This document shows positions 23,771 to 35,185 of a stretch of DNA of 64,000 nucleotides, piece after piece. The notes beneath the pieces were generated by a model, which ran no database searches, was not told the origin of the DNA, and saw nothing but the letters and a program-made list of their open reading frames with translations. Every line of letters starts with the position of its first letter. Within the stretch, counting starts at the first letter, position 1. The position numbers and the translations under genes are program-made. The stretch is from Lepas anatifera (Eukaryota > Arthropoda > Thecostraca > Lepadidae): positions 95,068-159,067 of the forward strand of contig JAOTON010001363.1 in NCBI GenBank assembly GCA_034440635.1, in the 5' to 3' direction.

Positions 23771-24222
23771 CGGTGTTAAAACATAACTATATTTTTGCAA
23801 CGTAATTCATACAGTATGCTGCCCTAATATCTGAGCTAAATATGGGCACCTCACAAGAACAGTCTACGCCGATGCTGCATTTCCTAGCGAACTGTGCATT
23901 TGTCCGCACGAAGCAAGGTTGCCACGGCTGCTATCGAATTCTGTGTCAAGGCTGTTGCAGCTTTCGTTCAAAATTACAGACGCTACAATAACAATACAGA
24001 TAGATGTTCCAAATGACTAGGTTCTCAGCACTTTGGTGGTTAAAAAGACGCAATAGCATACTTTTTCTTTCAATATTTTACAAGCTGCTGGGGTCAGAAC
24101 TTTTTCGGTAAAATCCTGATGATTTAAAAAAAACGCCAAATACGGATTTTGTGGAATACATGTTTGGAACATTCTCATAAAACTGTACTACAATAAAAAC
24201 CCAAGGAGGTGGTCTCCTGATT

Positions 24223-24228
24223 TTTATT
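24223..24228 (-). promoter_or_regulatory. candidate poly(A) signal AATAAA
   Basis: AATAAA on the minus strand about 140 bases after the stop codon of the terminal exon at 24,367. Position and strand suit 3'-end formation of that gene. Confidence 0.5.
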
Positions 24229-24366
24229 AGCTCAGGCAGCGTGCATTGTAGAAATAATTGATAACTATCAGTGTAGAACACTTGCCAGAGGTTATGCCCT
24301 ATATGTTCACTTTCCAATACACGTGCAAGGTCATCGACCGAAGCTCAGCCCGATGGCCCTCTGCTG

Positions 24367-24600
24367 TCACTCGCACCAGCTGGGCGGGCTGTGCCGTCGG
24401 ACAGGCCTGGAGAAGCCACCACGAGGACAGGGCGCCAGCTCATACTCAGCTGGGAAGCCGGCCTCCAAGGCTACTGAGTCCGTCAGGAGTGGCAGACCCA
24501 GTCCCGCCTTCATTAATTCTGGTTGAGGTCGGATTAGCTGCAAGGGTATCTCCCAACGGAATTTCCCCTCGAGACGGGACGGAGCCCGCACTGGGTACGA
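24367..24600 (-). CDS. candidate terminal exon of an unrecognised gene
   Basis: 77 codons plus TGA (24,367-24,369). The acceptor is strong: a pyrimidine tract ending 'cctcctttttcccag' directly before 24,600. It enters in phase 0, which matches the phase-0 exit of the exon at 25,913-26,048. The peptide starts SYPVRAPSRLEG and ends RRHSPPSWCE, with no recognised domain. Another frame (ending GGRLPS) is also open for 50 codons, so the frame depends on the upstream exon. AATAAA lies downstream at 24,223-24,228. Confidence 0.55.
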   Translation of the reverse strand, partial: SYPVRAPSRLEGKFRWEIPLQLIRPQPELMKAGLGLPLLTDSVALEAGFPAEYELAPCPRGGFSRPVRRHSPPSWCE

Positions 24601-25912
24601 CTGGGAAAAAGGAGGTGGAAAGCGAGGCTCGAATATATTGGCGGTGTTTAAAAATGTCACAAATGTACCCCAACAGCGCTAAAATTAGAAACATATAAGC
24701 AGGTCTGCGCAAGGAATAGAAACACCCTGGCAACCAAGGTCGGGTCAAAAAACTTTAAAGGGAGCACCCCTCCCCTGGTTTAACAGTCCGGGGAACGCGT
24801 CCCCCTCTTTCGACACCCAAGCTCAGTCGGCAGGGAGCAGATGCGGGTGTGGTGAAGGTGGGGAGCTGCATCAGCTGGGTGGTGCCGTGACTGCACGTGC
24901 AGCTGTGGCCAGCACGGGCAGCGGGATGCCTCGATGACGGCACTGCACTGGTACTCTCACTTGCACGCCAAAGGTGGGGCCGGAGAAGCGCACAGAGACT
25001 AACTACGACACATCTGGCATTCCAACAATGGGAACGAATAATGTTGCCCTGTTACTTTCTTAAGACCCGCCGCAATCATGATGCCGACACAAGGACACAC
25101 GATGCAAAAACTTGGATAGGTCTCTCATTATCAGGAGGTCAATTACCCCAGATGCATGAGCAGCTTCTGTACCAAGGCCCTTGGTACACACCATTGCGTC
25201 CACATGAAATATGACCCGACTCAGACGAATGTGGCGACGCGGAACATGTCATTAGAAGCAAATTCATTTTATTTGAATTAAGAAATAACTTGTAGTGAAA
25301 TTACTGATATCCAATGAAAATTTTGTATTGAGGGTAATAATTTAAAAAAATGTTATGAGCGTGTTGGCCAGGAATGATTAATGTTTACTTTTTAGTTATA
25401 TTATAAAAACCCGCAAGTTTCGGCTTTCGCCATCTTTTTGGGATCACTCCAAGAATATGGCAGAAGCGGAAACTGGTGGGGTTTTATAATACAACTAAAA
25501 ATTATAAAATCGTTTTCCCTGGTCAATACGTTCATAATATTATTTTAAGTTCTAACTCTCAATGAAAAAGCAGGAAATAAAGCGATTTTCCTTCATATTA
25601 ACAATTGAAAATGCTATATTTTGAATCAAAACACTCTCTAATGGCACGGACCACCCTCATGGTCCTTGTGGAGAGGGACTAGGACCGGGTGGCTGGACCG
25701 TACCAGACACCTGAATATATGAGTCGAGAGGGCCGTTCCCGCGGTCGGTACCGCACTGCATGTATCCGAGGCAAATGAGCGGAAAAACTCAGCGGGTCGT
25801 CTTGCTCCGTTCCAGCCGTTCGGAGATTGAAACCAAGCATCCGCCTTAAAATTTGGTTGCAAATTCTGACTCGCCTGGGGTGGATATCGGCCCATACCAC
25901 AGACAGACTAAC
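24601..25912 (-). other. probable intron
   Basis: Lies between the two exon calls on the minus strand. The upstream edge begins GTTAGT (a good donor) at 25,912 and the downstream edge ends in the pyrimidine tract and CAG at 24,601-24,603. Open frames inside are short. No repeat was identified. Confidence 0.45.
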
Positions 25913-26048
25913 CTGATCATGCTGCTGGTTGCCTGTGGGCTCCTCACTAGCGCCACCAGCGGCCGTGCCGTCAGACGGAAGTGGCAGGGGGCGCCGGTAG
26001 GTGGGAATCAGAGTACTGGTCGACATCATTGGGGGAGGTGGCGGCGGG
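25913..26048 (-). CDS. candidate internal exon, proline-rich
   Basis: 45 codons plus one base. It begins after 'gagacgttcag' (an upstream alternative acceptor, tttgtgtttcag, would start it at 26,059). It ends GATCAG followed by the donor GTTAGT. The peptide has a run of six or seven prolines, then MMSTSTLIPTYRRPLPLPSD, ending TGNQQHDQ. With the 26,048 start it accepts the phase-2 exit of the exon at 26,486-26,858 and leaves in phase 0 for the terminal exon. Tandem acceptors 11 bases apart change the frame, so only one can be used constitutively. Confidence 0.55.
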
Positions 26049-26485
26049 CTGAACGTCTCCTGAAACACAAATTTGGCCAACGTGGTGATCACCTATTTGA
26101 TAAATCATGCTTTTTATATATCAGGCAGACAGTGACAACATGATGGCAAGAGTTCTATAATAACCACAGAGTCTACATAGTTGAGGAACACCAAATACTG
26201 TATTCATACTGCAGAGCCTTAATATCTACAGCCCTCAACCTTCATAATAACTCTGAGCAAGTCTTTTTGAGTGATGCCAAGAGTCTACTACGCCAGAGGG
26301 GACAAGGAAAGTGGTTTCCCAAGATATATATTAGGCCCACGCTACCCGATGCCATGCAGTCTATCCAGGCACCAGGAAACCATACCAGGGTTTCCGGGTC
26401 CCCACCATGAAGACCGCCTGTCCCGGTCCTGAACTATGGACTGGCGTCCGGGTTCTAACCTAAGAAACGGTGTCCAAGCCCTGAC

Positions 26486-26858
26486 CTGGGGGTGGGAGTC
26501 CGGCTACTGTCCGGTTCGGGCCGGCCGGCCGCGTCCTCCGTGTCCTCGCTGCTGCCGTCTCCCTGACCTCGCAGGACGTCCACCAGCTCCGCTACAGCAT
26601 CCTCAGGCGTGCCAGCTTCCCTCGGCGGGGGCGGGGGCGGGGGCGGTGAGCTGGGTCGCACCTCCAGCCGTGTCACTGAGGCGGCCGGCCGCCGAGGCGC
26701 CCCCTGCCGCTCCGACTGGGCCCACTCAGCCTCGATCTCGTGCCAGCGGCGGTGTCGGTCGACGGCCAGGTGACCTGGGGTCAGGTCGGCGGCGGAGCGC
26801 TGCCCCCGCCCCGCCTCAGCCGACACCGGGGAGCAGGAGCTGCGCCTGCGGGAACGGC
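26486..26858 (-). CDS. candidate internal exon, Arg/Ser- and Pro-rich
   Basis: 373 bp, entered after 'ctggttcagcgcag' and left at CAG followed by GTCAGG. The peptide begins RSRRRSSCSPVSAEAGRG, then has DLTPGHLAVDRHRRWHEIEA (helical, charged), a run of eight prolines and an acidic stretch GDGSSEDTEDAAG. GC content is far above the flanks, as in many coding exons. It enters in phase 1, matching the exit of the exon at 28,902-29,049. It has a loose resemblance to the charged 'RRW..IE' part of outspread/M-RIP proteins, not enough to name it. Confidence 0.55.
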
Positions 26859-28901
26859 CTGCGCTGAACCAGCAGAATGTAGGGGCGTTACACCAGATAG
26901 CAAGCCCATCAATATCTTTTTTGAAGAAATAAATTCTGCGACGCCAGCCTTTGAGACAGTGAGTGCTACGGCATATCTTAAGATTTCGGAAAATAATACG
27001 GAAAAACGAATGTTGTTTACACACTGGTACCAGACTAGGTCATTGGCGTGCGTGAGCTTTTGCTCCCTTGTTCTATCAGTATTCCTTGTCTAAGGCCCCA
27101 CTTTTTGGATTAGCCTGGCTTTCCCAGTGACCGGAATGTGAATACTGCGCAGCGAGCGACGGCGAGGTACCGGGCCCAGCTTCAGACGCGCAAGAAGGAA
27201 AAACCACCGGGTCAGGGTCGAGCTGCAAAACCTAATCAGCGCCACCCTTCTCAGTGCACCTTGTGCATCGACTCGTAAGGCGAAAACAATGTGATTGGTT
27301 TTACAGCACTCCGAGTTACAGAGCAGCGAGTGCAGCGGCGGAGGGTTGCCTTGAGCCCCCAACCGGGGCAGACCCTGGCGCTATTATGCAGGAATGCATC
27401 GCTGCTCGTATTGCACCACTATTTTACACTATGCCCTAGTCATGGCCCGCTGATGGGATTTTCTGTGCCGCCCCTCACCTCTGACATGTAAAACAGCGAA
27501 AGTAAAGGTGGACGAACTGCTGCCCCTTTCGTTATTGTCTGCACATACGGCGTGAGTACCATACCTAAGCCCCACCTCGTTTGCATTGCTATCATAACTC
27601 TGATCTCAAATTGCGGTCAGGTGTCCTGGCCATGTCTACCATTAAGCCTGCCGCCAGATAACACAGGTGTGGAGATCGTGGGCCATTGTTCTGCTGCAGG
27701 TAAGCACACTCCTTTGCTAAGCACCACCGCCCCGTATTAGCTATACTCAAATATTACACGGACCAGGTATGATGCCTCGCGGGCAACCAAGCTACTGCTG
27801 TTGGGTTCCGCATTACATTTATGCTAGCTTTATATAACGAGTAATCATTGAAAGACAAAACGTGGCGCCAAGCTCTTCATTGCGCAGATTTGTTTTGCAA
27901 ACACTATGCTCGACAATCGACCCCAGTGCACTGTTTGTTGTTGAGACAAAGTCGAGCACTCCAATTCATAGAGTGAGCACGCAGGCTAACCGAAATCCTC
28001 ACGGCCGGGGTTAAACTATCTCATCCAATCAGAGTGATGATTGTTTTAACACATTCAGCACACATTGTCTTGTTTACATTTGATACCGCGATACGGAATA
28101 TATGGAAATGAACAGTATAGAAACTGAGCCTATGTATTTCGAGCCTATAATATATATTAGTAAAGGAAGGGAGCATATTTTCGCGGATCCATGCTTCATT
28201 AAATATGACGGAATATTCAGTGTTTGTTTTTTCTTGGTGAGGCCATTTTATATATTGAAACCTTGTATCATGCTAACATTGTTTGTGCTTTTGTTTCATA
28301 TTAATGGAGATACCTTGTTCACACAAAGTATTTATGACCCAGATACATCGACAGATCCAGGATCTCTGAGGGTGGGGGGGGGCACATGGCCGGGGGTGTC
28401 ACTTTAAGGCTGCTGCAACCTAACATGTGGGCACCAAATCATATCCCGGGGCGCTGGTACTTGCATCCTGGGAGAGGGATTGGGAGTTATACTTTATAAG
28501 AGTGCAATTGACCTTTCAGGGGGCGCCGTAGCAATTTAAGGGAGCACCGAAAATCAGTCGGGGGAGGAGCAAGTGCCCCATTGACCCGGATCCGCCTAGG
28601 CCCAGACACATAGTTGGACGATTATATTGCAACTTAAAATGCACAGATCCCAAAGTTCCGGCAGAGGTGAGCACCTTTCTTAGGAGAAGATGAAAATTTT
28701 GGACTAAATGTTTGAGGAAAAACGAAAACTATTAGTCCAACTGAAGCTTGGCAAGCAGATACAGCAGCTGTAGCAGAAGGGGTCTGAAGGGGCATCTTCT
28801 GGAGCGAGATGGGCAGAGGTATGGGCAGGAGTGTTCATAGATATGTTCTGGTGATCATCAGTGTTTTTTTAATTATATGTACTCGTATTGATATTCCTCA
28901 C
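26859..28901 (-). other. probable intron
   Basis: Between two phase-matched exon calls. It starts with GTGAGG at 28,901 on the minus strand and ends in 'gttcagcgcag'. AT-rich with no identified element. Short open frames at 27,090-27,740 and 28,102-28,407 are not exon-like. Confidence 0.4.
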
Positions 28902-29049
28902 CAGGACTGACCCCACCGTCCAGCAGTTCATTAAGGGCGAGTGGGGAGGGGGAGGGGGAGGTGATTGTATTGGCGCGCCTACGGCAGTGGAGGGTAGCGG
29001 ACGCTTTCTGGCGGGAGTTGGCTATCTCTGAGATGCGTGCTCGATATAT
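28902..29049 (-). CDS. candidate internal exon
   Basis: 148 bp with acceptor 'actgaagcacaccag' before 29,049 and donor CTG followed by GTGAGG at 28,901. It encodes IYRARISEIANSRQKA, a basic middle, TSPSPSPLALNELLDGG and ends in phase 1. An alternative acceptor 8 bases upstream (tttcactgaag) is possible. The peptide resembles a short helical segment followed by a Ser/Pro linker. No family is recognised. Joining to the 26,858 exon keeps an open frame. Confidence 0.5.
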
Positions 29050-29222
29050 CTGGTGTGCTTCAGTGAAACTCACGTCGGACAAAATCAAAGTCAAGAAAAA
29101 GGGGCATTTTCTTTGTCATTTTAGGTAGTGTTTGACCGATACATTTTGTGAAATTTGTCCAAGCATTTTATGTGATGCCTATGTCAGACATCTTATGTGG
29201 GCTCTGTGTGCCTGTAAGAACA

Positions 29223-29870
29223 TATGTATATCAAAAGGGAGTATGCTCTTTGTACGATGGGTTTAAAACTGAGATTTAATTTTTGTAGGGCATATCGAGA
29301 AACCACTACTTGCATATTTCATTTTACCCAAAGATCTGTTATTTTCTGCGCAGTTTAAGTTTAAATTAGAGGGCCTGGTAGCCTGGTGGTTTATGTATAT
29401 CAAAAGGGAGTATGCTCCTTGTACGATGGGTTTAAAACTGCGATTTAACTTTTGTAGGGCGTATCGAGAACAAGATACCTTTACTTAAAGGTACGTTCAA
29501 GAGGGGATTCCTTCACGCCCGAGTGACGTCACGTGGGCGTGGAGGAATTCCTTCACCGTTGGGCCGTGTGTCAAACTGTTGCTAATGGCACTGCCCGCTT
29601 ACGAATTTGTGAGAATACACCGCAATTAAGTTTATCCCAAATGCAATAAATAAGCATTTCACCTTCGATTCTTGGCCTGTTTCTGCAAAAAATTGGATAT
29701 ATAATCATTAAATTTTCCCATGATATATGCTACGAGGTGTGACGTCACATCCGGGATCTGCGCTTGCTGTTGGAGGGGGCTGTATCGAGAAACCACTACT
29801 TGCATATTTCATTTTACCCAAAGATCTGTTATTTTCTGCGCAGTTTCAAGTTCAAATTAGACGACCATAA
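29223..29870 (+). repeat. 169-bp tandem duplication, second copy interrupted
   Basis: Copy 1 is 29,223-29,391. Copy 2 starts at 29,392 with the same 'tatgtatatcaaaagggagt', runs to 29,470 and resumes at 29,792 (accactacttgcatatttca). The copies differ at a few percent of positions. The break in copy 2 is the insert at 29,471-29,781. Confidence 0.85.
29471..29781. mobile_element. 311-bp insert with 10-bp target duplication
   Basis: Flanked by the direct repeat GTATCGAGAA (29,461-29,470 and 29,782-29,791). The uninterrupted sister copy at about 29,290 shows the empty site, so the insertion is certain. No terminal inverted repeat or poly(A) is seen. Inside, ATTCCTTCACGCCC and its complement (one mismatch) flank a perfect GTGACGTCAC palindrome at about 29,522-29,531. 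The element class is unknown. Confidence 0.75.
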
Positions 29871-30319
29871 GGTTTTATTTCGAGCCAGGAAGGAATCCCT
29901 CTACATCTGGTTGCAACAATTTGATTGGCATAAATCCCACTGCCACGCAGGTCACGCGATAAACGTTAACAATGACAACGCTCAACGCAACGTCACATTC
30001 CGCGAGCGGCACCGCAGTAACCGGCCTTGCATAATTACACGCGATGCGTGGGTCAACCTAGGGTAGAAAGAAATTGATGATGTTTTTGTTCCCAGCGGTT
30101 GAAGTTAGAAACAAGATGTGGTTTCTAGATCCTTAGACTTATGCTGTCCATACATAGTCTTGTTTGATTCCGACAAAGAGAGACACCCCTTTCAGGCGTG
30201 CAAATACCGGTTTCAGGAATTGTCTGTGTTTCACACTACACACCGGTACATCCTCTCGGTGGTCCCCGCTTGGCGGGTGTCGCACCTCGGGGCGTGCCTC
30301 AGGAAAGGTGTGAGTAGCA
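29871..30319. other. unassigned interval
   Basis: No gene or repeat is recognised. The sequence becomes GC-rich towards the minisatellite. Confidence 0.4.
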
Positions 30320-32105
30320 CGAGACTCGTCAGCACCGGACGGCGTGGACAGCGCGAGCCTCGTCAGCACCGGACAGTGTGGACAGCGTGAGCCTCGTCAG
30401 CACCGGACAGTGTAGACAGCGCGAGCCTCGCCAGCACCGGACAGTGTGGACAGCGTGAGCCTCGTCAGCACCGGACAGTGTAGACAGCGCGAGCCTCGCC
30501 AGCACCGGAGTGCGGACAGCGTGAGCCTCGTCAGCACCGGACAGTGTAGACAGCGCCAGCAACATCAGCACCGGACAGTGTGGACAGCGCGAGCCTCGTC
30601 AGCTCCGGACAGTGTGGACAGGGCGAGCCTCGTCAGCACCGGAGTGCGGACAGCGCGAGCAACATCAGCACCGGACAGTGTAGACAGCGTGAGCCTCGTC
30701 AGCACCGGACAATGTAGACAGCCTCCAGCAACATCAGCACCGGACGGCGTGGACAGCGCGAGCCTCGTCAGCTCCGGACAGTGTGGACAGGGCGAGCCTC
30801 GTCAGCACCGGACAGTGTGGACAGCGCGAGCCTTGTCAGTACTGGACAGTGTGGACAGCGACAGCAACATCAGCACCGGACAGTGTGGACAGGGCGAGCC
30901 TCGTCAGCACCGGACAGTGTGGACAGCGCGAGCCTTGTCAGTACTGAACAGTGTGGACAGCGATAGCAACATCAGCACCGGACGGCGTGGACAGCGCGAG
31001 CAACGTCAGCTCCGGACAGTGTGGACAGCGCGAGCCTCGCCAGCACCGGAGTGCGGACAGCGCGAGCAACATCAGCACCGGACAGTGTAGACAGCGCCAG
31101 CAACATCAGCACCGGACAGTGTGGACAGCGCGAGCCTCGTCAGCTCCGGACAGTGTGGACAGGGCGAGCCTCGTCAGCACCGGGGTGCGGACAGCGCGAG
31201 CAACATCAGCACCGGACAGTGTAGACAGCGTGAGCCTCGTCAGCACCGGACAATGTAGACAGCGCCAGCAACATCAGCACCGGACGGCGTGGACAGCGCG
31301 AGCCTCGTCAGCACCGGACAGTGTAGACAGCGTGAGCCTCGTCAGCACCGGACAGTGTAGACAGCGCCAGCAACATCAGCACCGGACGGCGTGGACAGCG
31401 CGAGCCTCGTCAGCTCCAGACAGTGTGGACAGGGCGAGCCTCGTCAGCACCGGACAGTGTGGACAGCGCGAGCCTTGTCAGTACTGGACAGTGTGGACAG
31501 AGACAGCAACATCAGCACCGGACAGTGTGGACAGGGCGAGCCTCGTCAGCACCGGACATTGTGGACAGCGCGAGCCTTGTCAGTACTGAACAGTGTGGAC
31601 AGCGACAGCAACATCAGCACCGGACGGCGTGGACAGCGCGAGCAACGTCAGCTCCGGACAGTGTGGACAGCGCGAGCCTCGTCAGCACCGGACAGTGTGG
31701 ACAGCGCGAGCCTCGTCAGCACCGGACAGTGTAGACAGCGCCAGCAACATCAGCACCGGACGACGTGGACAGCGCGAGCCTCGTCAGCTCCGGACAGTGT
31801 GGACAGGGCGAGCCTCGTCAGCACCGGACAGTGTGGACAGCGCGAGCCTTGTCAGTACTGGACAGTGTGGACAGCGACAGCAACATCAGCACCGGACGGC
31901 GTGGACAGCGTGAGCCTCGTCAGCACCGGACAGTGTAGACAGCGCCAGCAACATCAGCACCGGACAGTGTGGACAGCGCGAGCCTTGTCAGTACTGAACA
32001 GTGTGGACAGCGCGAGCCTCGTCAGCACCGGACAGTGTGGACAGCGCGAGCCTCGTCAGCACCGGACAGTTTGGACAGCGCGAGCCTCGTCAGCACCGGA
32101 CAGTC
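30320..32105 (+). repeat. 34-bp minisatellite, ~52 units, with higher-order structure
   Basis: Unit: cagcaccggacagtgtggac followed by agcgcgagcctcgt. The period is exactly 34, as seen between successive 'cagcaccgg' starts at 30,364 and 30,398. Variants (agcaacat, agccttgtcagtact, agctcc, gtgtag, gtgcgg) recur in fixed order, giving longer repeats: the series at about 30,739-30,970 is repeated at about 31,381-31,600. Open frames up to 272 codons cross it only because the unit is nearly stop-free in all three frames. They have no start context and are not called genes. Confidence 0.95.
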
Positions 32106-32607
32106 ATGGGTCCAGAGCAGAGAACAACATAGCCCATGTGGATAGCAAGGCCATACATTTCTTACCAAAAAAATTAATGTCTTTGATGATATTCTGCATT
32201 TTTATATAACTTTTGCCTAAGTTATTGCAGGTCGGCATTTGGGATCGGAGCCTCACTAAAGTCAGCAAACGAATTGTCTCGGAAACTCCGACCGCACCAT
32301 CCGAACTAGCAATTCCCGCAAAGACGTGTTAATTTGAGGGCCGAAGTTTAACGTACCACAGAGACGGCCGCTCCATTGAGGTCACCCTCTCAACAGTCGG
32401 GTGCCAGCCGACTTACATCGGGTAAATAATGAGCGCCGGAGCGTGTCAGGGGAACCGATCCCAAGCTTTCACCAGTGCATTACCACTGCACGTTTTTTTC
32501 TGAGCGGGCCGGCTGCGGTGACGAGTTAGGTCATCCACAATCCATGATGAGGCTAAACTGCGATTTGGGCCGATCGGGCGGCCGCGGCGGGCAGGCGTCA
32601 GACGTGT
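32106..32607. other. unassigned interval
   Basis: GC content is moderate. The open frame 32,475-32,720 on the plus strand overlaps the minus-strand exon candidate and is less convincing. Nothing else seen. Confidence 0.35.
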
Positions 32608-32770
32608 TCACTGGGGCACGAAATCGGCTGGACGCATCGGCTCCGGCTGATACCGGGGTGCTATGCAGGACTCTGGTACCGGCGCCTCCGGCGAGAGGGG
32701 CCTGCCAAACTCCAGATTAGGGGCGAGTCCAGCACTCCCTGCCACGTCCGTGCCGCCGGGGGGAGGGGGG
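32608..32770 (-). CDS. possible exon, proline-rich, end uncertain
   Basis: It begins after a strong acceptor (pyrimidine-rich tract ending 'cccccctgcccag') and runs open to TGA at 32,608-32,610. The peptide contains PPPPGGTDVAGSAG, LEFGRPLSPEAPVPES and ends PMRPADFVPQ. It enters in phase 2, which matches the exit phase of the exon at 48,221-48,687. No good donor is seen, so it is either an alternative last exon or its donor is non-consensus (a CCG before GTACCA would fit phase 0). Function unknown. Confidence 0.35.
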
Positions 32771-33798
32771 CTGGGCAGGGGGGGCGGATGCACACGGAAT
32801 GGATGCGCTCCCCCTGGCCAGCTGATGCATTCACAATAGCTGCTAACGCACTTTTTGTGGGCTCAGGGGAGGAGCAGCGATGGGGAACATCCCAAGAAGC
32901 CGGAAACGTGTAAGGTAAAGTTCTTTGTTTTTGTTTTTGCGTCTATGCTGGTAGTGATCACACAATAAAAATACAAAACATTTTGCTTGTAAACTATTTT
33001 TGGGATAATACACCCCCTACATTGACTGCTGGTGAATATCGACTCCAACCGCACTGGGCCCCCGATCCACTCCCACGCGGGATAGCGATGAAACGCGAAC
33101 GGTGGTAGATTGCCAGCAAAAAATATTTACGAAACTATACAGTCACTTATTCGCCCGGGTAAATATTGACATCACGACAGGCCAAAAAATGTATCAGGTC
33201 AGAGAATGATTTTTGATGCTGGCGTCTGGGTGGAGTTAGAGGCCATTTTTAGGCGTCATACGACTCCTCTCTGTAAGGCCACTCTAATAATGAATGAAAT
33301 GATCATATCAGGGCACAATATAAAAAATGGTTTCACCAAGGTTAGATCAATGTCATGACCTGATCTTGCAGGTTCAATATGTATATAAATCGATTCGAAA
33401 TGATGATCCAAACGTTATGTTATCAACATGAAAGCTATAAAATCATTTCCTGCCCAGGTATTGACCGAAGTCTGAAAACCTACTTAAACTGCCCCAAATC
33501 TTGGGTCCAAGTTTACAACATGTCCCTGGTAAGTGGCCTCAGGTACTACGGCTGTGACAATTGAAAGGTATACTAAGTTTTAACTACAGAAATATAACTT
33601 CTTTCGGCCAATTTCCATTTTCTTATGCGTTCTCTATGGAGATGCATGAATGCGCAAAACCCGCACCTGAGTCTTGTTCGTTAATATAAAAATCCCGTAA
33701 GCACAACATGCGAAAATAAATGTCTCTATTTTACTATATCATTAGCATATTAAAATATTAAAGCAGTTTTCACTGGTGCCATTTGAAAATTTTGTATG
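32771..33798. other. unassigned interval
   Basis: A G-rich tract at 32,759-32,790 is the pyrimidine tract of the adjacent exon candidate on the other strand. The rest is AT-rich with no recognised feature. Confidence 0.35.
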
Positions 33799-33945
33799 TG
33801 AAGTCATTCGACCTGACCTGATATGCCCCAAGCTTAAAATTTTTAGAAAAGTTGCAATATTCATCCATGATAAGGTTTGCCAAGTACAGCGGCGCTTCGA
33901 GTCGCCGTTGTTTTCGCCCCATTGGAAGAACCCGACGGGGGAGGG
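33799..33945. mobile_element. family A fragment, strongly decayed
   Basis: It carries 'gacctgacctgatatg', then 'gttgcaatattcatccatga', 'gccaagtacagcggcgct' and 'aacccgacggggg', which correspond in order to the terminal ~150 bp of family A. The other end is not found. Confidence 0.5.
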
Positions 33946-35185
33946 GGGAGCGGGTCGTTCAAGCACCCTCCACTGGCACTAAGGCCTAAAAAGAAAACTG
34001 CACACATCAGCACAGTGTTATCCTCAACTTCTAAGACTACACCATTCTTCGATCAAGTTTCAAATTTAAAAATGGAAATCTTCTGGCCAGTGATAAAATA
34101 AGCCCGCGTACCTCTTCCGAGCACGTTCCGTTGAATCAGGATGCAACGCAAGCGCTTGGCACAAGCTTTAGTCTAATTAACTTTATTCTTACATCACAAG
34201 AACTATATCATGTGGGCAGGGGCGCCGCCAACGGGAGGGCCTGTGGCGCGGCCCCCACCTCGCCTCCCCCACTCCTGAAAAGCAGGGGGCCCTCACTTTT
34301 GACCGAAAATACCATTCAAAACAATTCTGAATTAAAGCGGACGAAGGGGTTTCAAGGGTTTCACCACTGCCCCCCCCCCAATTTGTCTCCACCCCTACCA
34401 GAAAATCCATGGCGACGCCATTGCATGTGGGAATTCCCTTTGGCACAGTATCGCGGAAGTTCACGGCTTTGAGAAAACCAACGGTCTCCACCGCTGGCAC
34501 CGCGAGAACGCTGACATCAGATTAGCAAGGGGATGACATAATTACCATTTCCTCCCACAGCAATCTCAGGAAATGTCGGGCAGTGGGAAATCGGGCAGCG
34601 AGGTTCAGACAGTGGTGTTAGCACCCGCACTGCAGTGGTGTCAGGAGACATGCACTGGAGAGGACGGGGGGTGCTGAAGTGTCCCCTGAGATATAAAGAA
34701 CCAAGAGGGTTAGAAAGACCCCCATTTGGATCCTGTGGGGACTGTAGTGACATACATTATACATATTTTTTATTGAACTAGGTCAATATATTCAAGGCTG
34801 AACGAGTTCATTAAGTCAAATATGGACCACGCGAAGAGTTTATTGGAAAATACTTGTGAACAAGGCGCAAGTCACTCCAATCGGACAAATGTATAAGAGA
34901 GAAGGTCGCAAACAATGTTTTCTGACATTTTTGTCAATGTCCATCAGGGACCGTGATATAATGGAAGTCTGAATATAATATATCCACCACATTCTACACA
35001 ATAACTGGCTGAGCTGGAAATGATGGTTTGAGTTGAGGATGCCTTTATTTATTTATTTATTTTATTTATTCATTAATTCATAACACCAACAGATACATAT
35101 CCATTTACACGCGAAGTCAGAGCCTAAAAATAAACACAATATGCTTCAAGTAAATGACACAGCACCTCGCGTCTCACTTTCGACC
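33946..35185. other. unassigned interval
   Basis: It contains a TTTA-type simple tract at about 35,047-35,070 and a C-rich segment at 34,245-34,400 that could be a degenerate element. No coding sequence is supported. Confidence 0.35.

Noticed and set aside
24323..24526. Plus-strand ORF over the terminal exon
   Set aside because: The minus strand has a much stronger acceptor, phase agreement and a poly(A) signal.
30320..32105. Regular 34-bp repeats resembling a CRISPR array, and ORFs to 272 codons
   Set aside because: There are no unique spacers; the units are directly tandem. The ORFs follow from the stop-poor unit and have no start context or domain.
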